Source: Sulfurimonas sp. (GTDB lineage Bacteria; Campylobacterota; Campylobacteria; Campylobacterales; Sulfurimonadaceae). Taken from it: a stretch of 30,978 bases of DNA. The stretch spans positions 1 through 30,978 of the forward strand of contig NZ_JALOAN010000026.1 in the NCBI RefSeq assembly GCF_023228785.1, read 5' to 3'. Shown one piece after another: positions 22,957 through 30,514 of this stretch; position 1 is the stretch's first letter, and every line of letters begins with the position of its first letter. The notes under the pieces are model-generated. The model ran no database searches and was not told where the DNA came from. It saw only the letters and a list, made by a program, of their open reading frames with translations. The position numbers and the translations under genes are program-made.

Positions 22957-23751
22957 ATGCTATTACTAAGTGGACCTTGCGTTATTGAGAGTGAAGAAAA
23001 CATATTTAAAATCGCTAAATCTTTGGAGTCTTACCATGAAGACAAAGAGATAGAGTTCTATTTTAAGGCTAGTTTTGACAAAGCAAACAGAACTTCACTA
23101 GAGAGTTTTCGTGGGCTTGGGATGGATGAGGGACTTAGAATTTTACAAAAAGTCAAAGATGATTTTGGCTATAAAATCGTAACCGATGTACATGAATCAA
23201 CTCAAGTTTCAACTGTAGCAGAAGTTGTAGATATGCTGCAGATCCCCGCATTTTTATGTAGGCAAACAGACTTGTTAGTTGCTTGTGCAAAAACAGACAG
23301 AGAGATAAACATTAAAAAAGGTCAGTTTTTAAGTGGAGATGCGATGATCTATCCACTTCTAAAAGTCCTACAAACTAGAGGATGCAAAGAGGCTAGTTAC
23401 GAAAATGCTAAAAAACACGGTGTCTATCTTTGTGAGAGAGGAAACTCTTTTGGATATGGGAACATGGTTGTAGATATGCGAAACCTAGTCACCATGAGAG
23501 GCTTTGCTCCAGTTATATTTGACGCTACTCACTCAGTTCAGATGCCAACGGCTGTGGGCGGAAAAACAGGTGGAGATAGCTCTTTTGTGCCATACTTAGC
23601 AAAAGCTGCTGCGGCTGTTGGAGTTGATGGCTTTTTTATGGAGACACATTTTGATCCAACTATCGCTTTAAGTGATGGAGCAAATATGATAAAATTAGAT
23701 GAGTTAGAAAATCTAATAAAAACAATCAAGAAAATTAGAGAATTGAATTAA
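22957..23751 (+). CDS. kdsA: 3-deoxy-8-phosphooctulonate synthase (Kdo8P synthase)
   Basis: KdsA condenses phosphoenolpyruvate with arabinose 5-phosphate to make Kdo 8-phosphate for LPS. The 264-residue barrel has SGPCVIES at the start, FKASFDKANRTS, and FDATHSVQMPTAVGGKTGG. Cys8 in GPC occupies the metal-ligand position; E. coli KdsA has Asn there. This is therefore the metal-dependent class. AAGG eight bases upstream marks the start. The product feeds WaaA, encoded at 5230-6399. The order kdsA-ribH-nusB matches Helicobacter. Confidence 0.97.
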   Translation: MLLLSGPCVIESEENIFKIAKSLESYHEDKEIEFYFKASFDKANRTSLESFRGLGMDEGLRILQKVKDDFGYKIVTDVHESTQVSTVAEVVDMLQIPAFLCRQTDLLVACAKTDREINIKKGQFLSGDAMIYPLLKVLQTRGCKEASYENAKKHGVYLCERGNSFGYGNMVVDMRNLVTMRGFAPVIFDATHSVQMPTAVGGKTGGDSSFVPYLAKAAAAVGVDGFFMETHFDPTIALSDGANMIKLDELENLIKTIKKIRELN

Positions 23752-23768
23752 AATTAAGGAATAAACGG

Positions 23769-24233
23769 ATGAATTTAATCGAAGGTAAATTAAAAGTTGT
23801 AAATGGTAAAAAAATTGCCATAGTTAGTACAAGATGGAACCACTTTATAGTTGATAGACTAGTTGAGGGTGCAAAAGATGCATTTGCTCGTCACGGTGGA
23901 GATGATAGCGATCTTACTCATGTTTTAGTCCCAGGTGCATTTGAGCTTCCTATGATAGTTGACCAACTTTTAGCATCGGGCAAGTACGATGCAGTTTGTG
24001 CTCTGGGTGCAGTTATACGCGGTGCTACTCCGCACTTTGACTATGTATCTGCTGAGGCTACAAAAGGGATCGCTACTATGAGTTTAAAGTACCAAAAACC
24101 AGTATCTTTTGGACTGTTAACAACTGACACAATTGAGCAAGCGATCGAGAGAGCTGGAACAAAAGCTGGAAATAAAGGTTTTGAAGCGATGACTACTGTT
24201 ATCGAGATGATCGACCTTTACGAGAACTTATAA
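23769..24233 (+). CDS. ribH: 6,7-dimethyl-8-ribityllumazine synthase
   Basis: RibH makes the riboflavin precursor lumazine. The 154-residue subunit has STRWNHFIVDRLVEGA (substrate-binding Trp/Asn), VPGAFELPMIVDQL, GAVIRGATPHFDYV with the catalytic His, and FGLLTTDTIEQA. Its stop shares one base with the nusB start (TAATG). Length is typical of the icosahedral type. Confidence 0.97.
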   Translation: MNLIEGKLKVVNGKKIAIVSTRWNHFIVDRLVEGAKDAFARHGGDDSDLTHVLVPGAFELPMIVDQLLASGKYDAVCALGAVIRGATPHFDYVSAEATKGIATMSLKYQKPVSFGLLTTDTIEQAIERAGTKAGNKGFEAMTTVIEMIDLYENL

Positions 24234-24640
24234 TGGCAACTAGACACCACGCCAGAATGGCGGTAGTAAGCCTTCTTTATGCTTATGATCTAGGAAATGG
24301 AAATATCGCTGAGCACTCAGATGAGATCCTTGAAGAAAAAAAGATCCGCAACAAGCAAAAAGATTTTGCACTAGGACTTTTTGATGGAGTTATGCAAAAT
24401 CTTGAGGCTTGTGATGCGGCTATCATAAAGCACTTAAAAGATTGGGACTTTGAGAGACTTGGAACTATTGAGAGAGCTACTCTTAGACTTGCAACATATG
24501 AGATTTTATTTGGAGAGCTTGACTCTGCTGTTGTTATAAACGAAGCAGTTGAGATCACAAAAGCTTTTGGAACTGAACAATCTCCTAAGTTTATAAATGG
24601 TGTTTTAGATGCTATTTCAAAAGACAAAGAAGTAGCATAG
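24233..24640 (+). CDS. nusB: Transcription antitermination protein NusB
   Basis: NusB with S10 binds boxA RNA and supports antitermination and rRNA synthesis. The 135-residue all-helical protein has RHHARMAVVSLLYAYD, RLGTIERATLRLATYEIL and VINEAVEITKAFGTEQSPKF with GVLDAI, the standard NusB ends. It is coupled to ribH by TAATG. Confidence 0.96.
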   Translation: MATRHHARMAVVSLLYAYDLGNGNIAEHSDEILEEKKIRNKQKDFALGLFDGVMQNLEACDAAIIKHLKDWDFERLGTIERATLRLATYEILFGELDSAVVINEAVEITKAFGTEQSPKFINGVLDAISKDKEVA

Positions 24641-24643
24641 ATT

Positions 24644-25069
24644 ATGAAAAAACTTCTTCTTCTTTTACTCTGCGCTATAGGTTTAAGTGCAAGTGATGTG
24701 AAAATAGTTGAGAGCAAGCATAGTGTCTCTCAAACCATACAAAATATTAAAAAAATCGTAACTTCCAAAGGTTTTAAGGTCTTTGCAATAATCGATCATA
24801 AACAAAATGCAAAAAATGTTGATATGCAGATGAGTGAAGCAAAAGTTATCCTCTTTGGAAACCCAAAAGCTGGCACAAAATTAATGCAAGAAGATATCCG
24901 TACTGCACTAGATCTACCTCTTCGTATTTTAGTTTACAAAGAGTCTGGTGTCAAAATCGCCTATAGAGATGTTAGTAGTCTTAAAGCAGATTTTAAACTT
25001 AAAAACAAAAAGCAATTAAAGGCAATGGATAAAGGTCTAAGTGCTATTATTGATGAAGCTAGAAATTAA
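24644..25069 (+). CDS. Secreted DUF302-family protein
   Basis: A 141-residue protein with a signal peptide (MKKLLLLLLCAIGLSA) and a DUF302-type alpha/beta domain: SVSQTIQNIKKIVTSKGFKVFAIIDH, a VILFGNPKAGTKLMQ strand-turn-helix and DLPLRILVYKES. The family function is not established; a small-molecule or metal-binding role in the periplasm has been suggested for some members. It lies 3 nt after nusB and 9 nt before mqnC, so is probably co-transcribed. Confidence 0.82.
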   Translation: MKKLLLLLLCAIGLSASDVKIVESKHSVSQTIQNIKKIVTSKGFKVFAIIDHKQNAKNVDMQMSEAKVILFGNPKAGTKLMQEDIRTALDLPLRILVYKESGVKIAYRDVSSLKADFKLKNKKQLKAMDKGLSAIIDEARN

Positions 25070-25078
25070 AGAGAGAAA

Positions 25079-26128
25079 ATGAAGAGACTAAGCAAAGAAG
25101 AAGCACTAGATCTAATAAAAAATGCTGACTTAAAAGAGCTTGGCATCATGGCATCAAAAAGAAAAAAAGAGTTACATCCAAAAGGTATAACTACTTTTGT
25201 AGTAGATAGAAATATAAACTATACAAATATTTGCTGGGTAGATTGCAAGTTTTGTGCTTTTTATAGACATGAAAAAGATGCTGATGCTTATGTTTTAACC
25301 TTTGATGAGATAGATGCAAAAATAGATGAACTGCTTGAGATTGGTGGGACGCAGATCCTCTTTCAAGGCGGAGTACATCCTAAGCTAAAAATAGAGTGGT
25401 ATGAAGATCTAGTAGAGCATATTCATACTAGATATCCGCAAATTACTATTCATGGCTTCTCTTCTATAGAGATAGATTTTATAGCAAAAGTTTCTCGCAT
25501 AAGTGTTGAAGAGGTCTTAGAGAGACTAAAAATCAAAGGTCTAGCTTCTATTCCTGGAGCTGGTGCTGAGATCCTTAGTGATAAAGTTCGCGATATTATC
25601 GCACCAAAAAAGATAGACTCAGAAGTGTGGATAGATATCCACAGAAAAGCCCATAAACTTGACATCATGAGTACCGCTACAATGATGTATGGAACTGTTG
25701 AGAGCGACGAAGACATCATCGAGCATTTTGATATGATAAGAAAACTTCAAGATGAGACAGGTGGATTTCGCGCCTTTATCATGTGGAGTTTTCAGGGGCA
25801 AAATACTGAGCTTTTAAGACTTATTCCAGATATGGACAAACCATCTTCAAACAGATACTTAAGACTCTTAGCAGTTGCAAGACTATACTTAGATAATGTG
25901 CCAAATATTCAAAGCTCTTGGGTAACTCAAGGTGCATATATTGGTCAGATGGCGCTTAGATTTGGTGCAAATGATCTAGGCTCAACTATGATGGAAGAAA
26001 ATGTTGTAAGTAGTGCGGGTGCAGCTTACACAATGGCAAAAGAGGAGATGGTAGATCTCATAAAAGATATAGGTGAGATCCCAGCTGTAAGAAATACAGC
26101 TTATGAAACACTAGAGAGGTTTGCTTAA
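25079..26128 (+). CDS. mqnC: Cyclic dehypoxanthinyl futalosine synthase (radical SAM)
   Basis: MqnC cyclises dehypoxanthine futalosine in the futalosine route to menaquinone, the only respiratory quinone of most Campylobacterota. The 349-residue protein has the radical-SAM cluster motif CWVDCKFC (Cys52, Cys56, Cys59), then AFYRHEKDADAYVL and GGTQILFQGGVHP, which favour MqnC over MqnE. The stop codon lies in the 14-nt palindrome TTTGCTTAAGCAAA. The M16 gene follows. Confidence 0.94.
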   Translation: MKRLSKEEALDLIKNADLKELGIMASKRKKELHPKGITTFVVDRNINYTNICWVDCKFCAFYRHEKDADAYVLTFDEIDAKIDELLEIGGTQILFQGGVHPKLKIEWYEDLVEHIHTRYPQITIHGFSSIEIDFIAKVSRISVEEVLERLKIKGLASIPGAGAEILSDKVRDIIAPKKIDSEVWIDIHRKAHKLDIMSTATMMYGTVESDEDIIEHFDMIRKLQDETGGFRAFIMWSFQGQNTELLRLIPDMDKPSSNRYLRLLAVARLYLDNVPNIQSSWVTQGAYIGQMALRFGANDLGSTMMEENVVSSAGAAYTMAKEEMVDLIKDIGEIPAVRNTAYETLERFA

Positions 26129-26133
26129 GCAAA
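26120..26133 (+). repeat. Palindrome over the mqnC stop codon
   Basis: TTTGCTTAAGCAAA is a perfect 14-nt palindrome with the TAA stop in its centre. As RNA it forms at most a 5-bp stem with a 4-nt loop. Confidence 0.45.
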
Positions 26134-26180
26134 ATCTCATCTTTGGGCGAAGCTTTAGTGGCAGGAGAACATAACAAACG

Positions 26181-27464
26181 ATGAAAAAAATTATCTTTAC
26201 TTTACTAATGATGGGACAAATAATAATGGCAGCGACAATAGAATATATAGAGACAGAGGACTTTAAAGTTCCTGTGATTTTTGAAGAAGACAAAAGACTT
26301 CCTTTAGTTAGTTTGCAGTTTATTTTTCAAAATAGCGGAAGCATAACAGACACACAAAAAGCAGGACTTGCAAAGTTTAGTGCAAGAGTTCTTGGAGAGG
26401 GAACAAAGAAACTTGGATCTTCTGCCTTTGCTGAGTCTTTAGAGAGTAAGGCTATACACATTTCTTCACACGCAGGATCTGAGACTTTTGTAATGGAACT
26501 TGGATGTTTAAAAGAGGAGTTTGGAGATGGACTTAAAAAACTTCAAGCACTTTTAAGCGATCCAAACATAAGTGAAGATGCTCTTAAAAAAGTAAAAACT
26601 ACAACTCTAGGCTCACTAAGTTCAAAACAAAATGACTTTGACTATGTGGCTTCAAATGAATTGAAAAGACTTCTATTTAAAGATACTCCACTTGCAAATC
26701 CATCATCTGGAACATTGGAGAGTGTTGAGAGCATAGAGCTTAAAGATGTTAAGAGTTTCATAGAGAAAAACTTAGTTAGCTCAAAACTCATAGTCGCAAT
26801 TGGCGGTGATGTGGATATAGAAAAAGCAAAAAAAGAGATACAAAAGATAGTAGCTTCAATGCCAAAAGGCGAGCTAGAAAAACTGGCTCACTACGAAGTA
26901 AACACAAAAGTACAAGAGAGCATCTTAAAAAAAGAGACTGAACAAGCTTATGTCTATTTTGGTTCACCATACAACATAGAGTTTGACTCTAGAGATTATT
27001 ACAAAGCTAGAGTTGCTACTTTTATACTGGGAACTGGTGGCTTTGGATCTCGTCTAATGGAAGAGATCAGAGTAAAACAAGGTTTGGCATATTCAGCTTA
27101 TGCAAGACTAAGTGTGAGCAAATCAAGTAGCTATTTGACTGGTTATTTGCAAACAAAACTAGACTCCCTTGAAGTTGCACAAAAGAGTGTAAAAGAGGTT
27201 ATTGCAGAGTTTGTAAAGAGCGGTGTTACAGAAGATGAGCTAGAGCAGACTAAAAAATTTCTTCTAGGAAGTGAGCCTCTAAGAGCTGAGACAATGAGCC
27301 AAAGACTAAACCGCACATTTATGGAGTTTTACAAAGGTCAAGAGCTCGGTCATTCTCAAAAAGAGTTAGAACTGATCGAAAAACTAACACTCAAAGATTT
27401 AAATGAGTTTATCAAAAGTCATAAAGAGATTTTAGAACTGAGCTTTGCAATAGTTACTAAGTAA
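26181..27464 (+). CDS. Secreted M16-family protein lacking the zinc motif
   Basis: The 427-residue protein has a signal peptide (about residues 1-17) and two M16 domains. In active M16B enzymes GLAHFLEHM carries the HxxEH zinc site. Here the aligned segment reads GLAKFSARV (65-69 KFSAR), so all three key residues are changed and catalysis is not expected. The substrate-gripping Arg297/Tyr304 pair in EEIRVKQGLAYSAYA is retained, as in the non-catalytic partner of heterodimeric M16 proteases. A catalytic partner is not in the window. The position after mqnC matches my memory of Helicobacter. AGGAG lies 13 bases upstream of the ATG. Confidence 0.88.
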   Translation: MKKIIFTLLMMGQIIMAATIEYIETEDFKVPVIFEEDKRLPLVSLQFIFQNSGSITDTQKAGLAKFSARVLGEGTKKLGSSAFAESLESKAIHISSHAGSETFVMELGCLKEEFGDGLKKLQALLSDPNISEDALKKVKTTTLGSLSSKQNDFDYVASNELKRLLFKDTPLANPSSGTLESVESIELKDVKSFIEKNLVSSKLIVAIGGDVDIEKAKKEIQKIVASMPKGELEKLAHYEVNTKVQESILKKETEQAYVYFGSPYNIEFDSRDYYKARVATFILGTGGFGSRLMEEIRVKQGLAYSAYARLSVSKSSSYLTGYLQTKLDSLEVAQKSVKEVIAEFVKSGVTEDELEQTKKFLLGSEPLRAETMSQRLNRTFMEFYKGQELGHSQKELELIEKLTLKDLNEFIKSHKEILELSFAIVTK

Positions 27465-27513
27465 TGCTATCTTAAGCATTATATGACACTATGCAATACT
27501 TTTGCGTGAGGTT

Positions 27514-27519
27514 TATAAA
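27514..27519 (+). promoter_or_regulatory. Possible -10 box for recG
   Basis: TATAAA in GTTTATAAAAC lies 34 bases upstream of the recG ATG. TAAGGA just before the ATG is the ribosome binding site. The 88-nt gap after the M16 gene also contains a small hairpin over its stop codon (27463-27480). Confidence 0.35.
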
Positions 27520-27552
27520 ACAGGGTAGCATTTGGTACTTTAAGGATGTAAA

Positions 27553-29346
27553 ATGAATCTCACAAAAGATATAGAAGCAAAGTTTAAAAAGCTCGGTGTT
27601 AACTCTTGGTGCGAACTCGCTTTAAATATCCCTCACTCTTATGAAGATCTCACCCTACACCCTAAGATAGAGATATCAAAACCACAACTAATAGATGCAA
27701 CTGTTGAGTCAATTTTTCGCTCTGCAAATTCCATCCAGATAACTTTTTTTGCACATAACCTAGGTCACAGCATAAACGGTGTTTTGTTTCGCCCAAAACC
27801 ATATATGATGCATCAATTTAAAGTGGGTGAAAGAGATTATTTCTATGGAGTCATAAACTGTAATGCTGGACTTTGTAGTATGGCAATGCCTAGAAAAACC
27901 ACAAGTGTTGGATCTATTACTCCAAAGTACAAGTCAGCGCTTAGATCTGATGTTATGTACCGTCTTATTCAAAAAAATCTTACACTTGAAGTTTTACTAA
28001 ATGAGGGTTTAAAAGAGAGTGTTGCACGCGAGATCTTATCTTTGCACTTTCCTAAAACTCTTTTAAACACAAAAGAATTAGATCCAAAGAGTATAGATGC
28101 ATTAAAATATTTGGAACTCTTTTGCTATATGAGAGTGCTATCTAAAAAAAGAAGATATTTTAAACCTTTAGTGAGCGTTGAGTCTGAGTTTACATCGTGG
28201 GCTTCAACTCTTCCATTTACTTTAACAGATGAGCAGATACAAACTATAGAAGATATACAAATAGACTTCTCAAAAGATGTAGCTTCAAAGCGAATGATAG
28301 TTGGAGATGTTGGAAGTGGTAAGACTATGGTTATACTCGCTTCTGCTTTTATGATGCTACCTTTCCGCTCGATCTTAATGGCACCAACTACAATTTTGGC
28401 AAACCAACTCTATGAAGAAGCACAAAAATATCTACCAAATGTAAAGTCTGTTTTAGTCACAAACAAGTCTAGAAAGCTAGACCTATCTGAGTATGACTTT
28501 ATTATAGGAACTCATGCCCTACTCTATAGAGATCTCCCAGATGCAGCTTTGGTTATGGTGGATGAGCAACATCGCTTTGGAACTGCTCAAAGAAATTTGC
28601 TAGAAAAAATTGTAAGTGAGGGAGAGTTAAAACCTCATTTTTTACAGTTTAGTGCAACTCCAATCCCAAGAACTCAAGCGATGATAGAGACAGCACACAT
28701 AGATGTAAGTCTAATCACAACTACTCCATTTGTAAAAAACATCACAAGCAAAGTTATACATAAGAGTGACTTTAAAGATCTGCTTGTGCATATAAAAGAG
28801 CAAATTAGTAAAAATAACCAAGTGCTTTTAGTCTACCCTCTAGTTGAGCAGAGTGAATTTTTAGACTACCAAAGCATAGAAGAAGCGAGATCTTACTGGG
28901 AAAATAACTTTAAGAATGTATATGTAACTCATGGCAAAGATAAACAAAAAGAGGAAGTTTTGCTAGACTTTAGAGAGAGTGGCGACATACTTATAGCTAC
29001 AACTGTTGTAGAAGTTGGGATCTCACTTCCAAGACTTACAACAGTTGTTATTGTTGGAGCTGAGAGATTGGGACTCTCAACTCTGCACCAACTAAGAGGA
29101 AGAGTAAGTAGAACTGGTCTTCAAGGCTATTGTTACCTCTACACAAACCAAAGCAGTTCTGATAGGCTGGAGAGATTTGTAGATACTGTTAGCGGTTTTG
29201 ATATTGCAAACTTAGATCTTAAGTTTAGAAAAGGCGGAGATCTGCTGCGTGGTGCAACTCAGAGTGGAAGTCAGTTTAAATGGATTGATTTGGCAGAAGA
29301 TGAAGAGATAGTAAAAAGTGTAAAAGAGGATTTAGCTCCAACTTAG
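27553..29346 (+). CDS. recG: ATP-dependent DNA helicase RecG (short form)
   Basis: RecG remodels stalled forks and branched DNA. The 597-residue protein has an N-terminal wedge/OB region, Walker A GDVGSGKT (251-258), DEQH (337-340), FSATPIPRT and the C-terminal helicase lobe with TTVVEVGISLP and QLRGRVSRTGLQG. It is about 100 residues shorter than E. coli RecG, mostly in the N-terminal part, which seems normal for this phylum and is not a truncation: both ends are intact. TAAGGA precedes the ATG. Confidence 0.94.
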   Translation: MNLTKDIEAKFKKLGVNSWCELALNIPHSYEDLTLHPKIEISKPQLIDATVESIFRSANSIQITFFAHNLGHSINGVLFRPKPYMMHQFKVGERDYFYGVINCNAGLCSMAMPRKTTSVGSITPKYKSALRSDVMYRLIQKNLTLEVLLNEGLKESVAREILSLHFPKTLLNTKELDPKSIDALKYLELFCYMRVLSKKRRYFKPLVSVESEFTSWASTLPFTLTDEQIQTIEDIQIDFSKDVASKRMIVGDVGSGKTMVILASAFMMLPFRSILMAPTTILANQLYEEAQKYLPNVKSVLVTNKSRKLDLSEYDFIIGTHALLYRDLPDAALVMVDEQHRFGTAQRNLLEKIVSEGELKPHFLQFSATPIPRTQAMIETAHIDVSLITTTPFVKNITSKVIHKSDFKDLLVHIKEQISKNNQVLLVYPLVEQSEFLDYQSIEEARSYWENNFKNVYVTHGKDKQKEEVLLDFRESGDILIATTVVEVGISLPRLTTVVIVGAERLGLSTLHQLRGRVSRTGLQGYCYLYTNQSSSDRLERFVDTVSGFDIANLDLKFRKGGDLLRGATQSGSQFKWIDLAEDEEIVKSVKEDLAPT

Positions 29347-29361
29347 GGAGTTGGAACTCCC
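29338..29361 (+). promoter_or_regulatory. Two mutually exclusive hairpins at the recG stop
   Basis: CCAACT/AGTTGG (29338-29343 with 29349-29354) and GGGAGT/ACTCCC (29346-29351 with 29356-29361) share the middle strand, so only one can form at a time. They cover the recG stop codon. A further GCCTC/GAGGC hairpin lies at 29393-29405. This resembles alternative folds seen at regulated 3' ends. Confidence 0.4.
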
Positions 29362-29436
29362 TTCGGCTATATTAGTTATGTAAATAAACTCTGCCTCAAA
29401 GAGGCTAGCTTTAGTGGTCTCAGCGGCCTTAGCGAA

Positions 29437-29461
29437 GCAAAAGGGACTTTGTTCCTTTTGC
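29437..29461. terminator. Terminator between convergent recG and hpf
   Basis: GCAAAAGGGAC and GTTCCTTTTGC form an 11-bp stem with one G-T position and a 3-nt loop. It lies 6 nt from the hpf stop. On neither strand does a long U-run follow, but the stem ends in an A/T-rich block, and the convergent arrangement fits a shared terminator. Confidence 0.5.
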
Positions 29462-29467
29462 GGACTA

Positions 29468-30001
29468 TTAGTACAGACCGAATCTTCCGTCGTTTCTTTT
29501 GTATAGAACACGAGTTTTATCTTCGTTGTCTAAAAAGATCTCAAATAGTTTTCCACTCTCTTTTAAGTCGTTTAGTACATCTTCGACTTCACGAGGCTTG
29601 TAAAGATCTAGCTCTACTGGAATAATCTCATCTTCATTAGCCTCTGCTTCTGCTTTGATATCTACACTCTCAGCCTTCATCTCATTGATACCAGTTTGAC
29701 GATGAGTCACCTCTTTGTCATGGATACGGCGAAGAGCTTTTTGTGCTCTTGCTATTGCAAGGTCAACTGCTGCGTATAAATCATCATCACTTTGTTTGAT
29801 AACAACAGAGTTTTTATGTGCTAAATTTATAACAAATTCTACAACAGAGTGCTCTTTACCTTTTTTAGTTTGAGTAGATACTACAACATTTACAGCAATA
29901 ATATCCATGTTGTACTTAGAAAGTGTCTCAATAGAAGTGTTTATATGAGCTTTAATATGCTCAGTTAGTTCTAAATGTCTTCCCGTAAGAGAAATATTCA
30001 T
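29468..30001 (-). CDS. hpf: Long-form ribosome hibernation promoting factor
   Basis: The 177-residue protein has the N-terminal HPF domain (1-105; SLTGRHLELTEHIKAHI, KQSDDDLYAAVDLAI, ALRRIHDKE), an acidic linker (about 106-130), and the C-terminal dimerisation domain (about 130-177, ending RVLYKRNDGRFGLY). Long HPF makes 100S ribosome dimers in stationary phase. AAAGGA lies upstream. A TATAAT at 30030-30035, and another at 30049-30054, lie just 5' of it. It is a clear paralogue of the short protein at 17231-17560. Confidence 0.95.
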   Translation of the reverse strand: MNISLTGRHLELTEHIKAHINTSIETLSKYNMDIIAVNVVVSTQTKKGKEHSVVEFVINLAHKNSVVIKQSDDDLYAAVDLAIARAQKALRRIHDKEVTHRQTGINEMKAESVDIKAEAEANEDEIIPVELDLYKPREVEDVLNDLKESGKLFEIFLDNEDKTRVLYKRNDGRFGLY

Positions 30002-30029
30002 TTATAGTCCTTTAATAATTAATTTTGGA

Positions 30030-30054
30030 ATTATAGCATTAAAAGTTTATTATA
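30030..30054 (-). promoter_or_regulatory. -10 boxes for hpf
   Basis: Two minus-strand TATAAT hexamers, each preceded by GC, lie at 30030-30035 and 30049-30054. The nearer would give a leader of about 22 nt including AAAGGA. Confidence 0.45.
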
Positions 30055-30055
30055 G

Positions 30056-30514
30056 CTACAATTTTTGAATGCTTCTTCTGAAGTATCTTATGGGTTCGGT
30101 AGTACCATCAGGGTTTGCTGTGACTGTTATGTCCATTAGCACACTTCCGTTTTGTTCATCTGTTTGTATCGTAGTAAAATAATCATTATCCCCTCCACAC
30201 ACTAAACCTCTATAAACATATCTAACACTAACATTAATATCGTATATATTACCTATAGTATAGGATGGGATGGTTGTACAAGATCCAGTCTCTGCTATAC
30301 GCAATAATGCCAACTCTGCTGCACTCTTAGAATACAAAACAGCTTGTTCATAGAGGTAAATATCGGTTGTTCTTTTAGCAGTTTGTGTAGTTAAAGCTAA
30401 AGAGAGAGCCATAATAGTTGAGATGATAACTATTACAATAATGGCCATCATCATAGCAAAACCTGAACGATGTAGTACTTTTTTTCTATTTAAAATATAG
30501 TTTTTTCTTTGCAT
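30056..30514 (-). CDS. PilX/GspK-like minor pseudopilin
   Basis: The 152-residue protein has a type IV pilin-like N-terminus: a basic leader (QRKNYILNRKKVLHRSG), then mature FAMMMAIIVIVIISTIM, a hydrophobic helix. Residue 5 of the mature form is Met in place of the usual Glu, as in PilX or GspK tip pseudopilins. The globular part has two cysteines (in SCTTIP and LVCGG). GGAGGAG eight bases before the ATG at 30514 decides the start over an upstream in-frame candidate at 30550. It overlaps the preceding gene by 25 nt, so they are co-translated. The system may serve DNA uptake, type II secretion or type IV pili. Confidence 0.75.
   Translation of the reverse strand: MQRKNYILNRKKVLHRSGFAMMMAIIVIVIISTIMALSLALTTQTAKRTTDIYLYEQAVLYSKSAAELALLRIAETGSCTTIPSYTIGNIYDINVSVRYVYRGLVCGGDNDYFTTIQTDEQNGSVLMDITVTANPDGTTEPIRYFRRSIQKL

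Noticed and set aside
27553..29346. recG as a truncated pseudogene
   Set aside because: All helicase motifs and both ends are intact; the shorter length is distributed over the N-terminal region and appears normal for the phylum.
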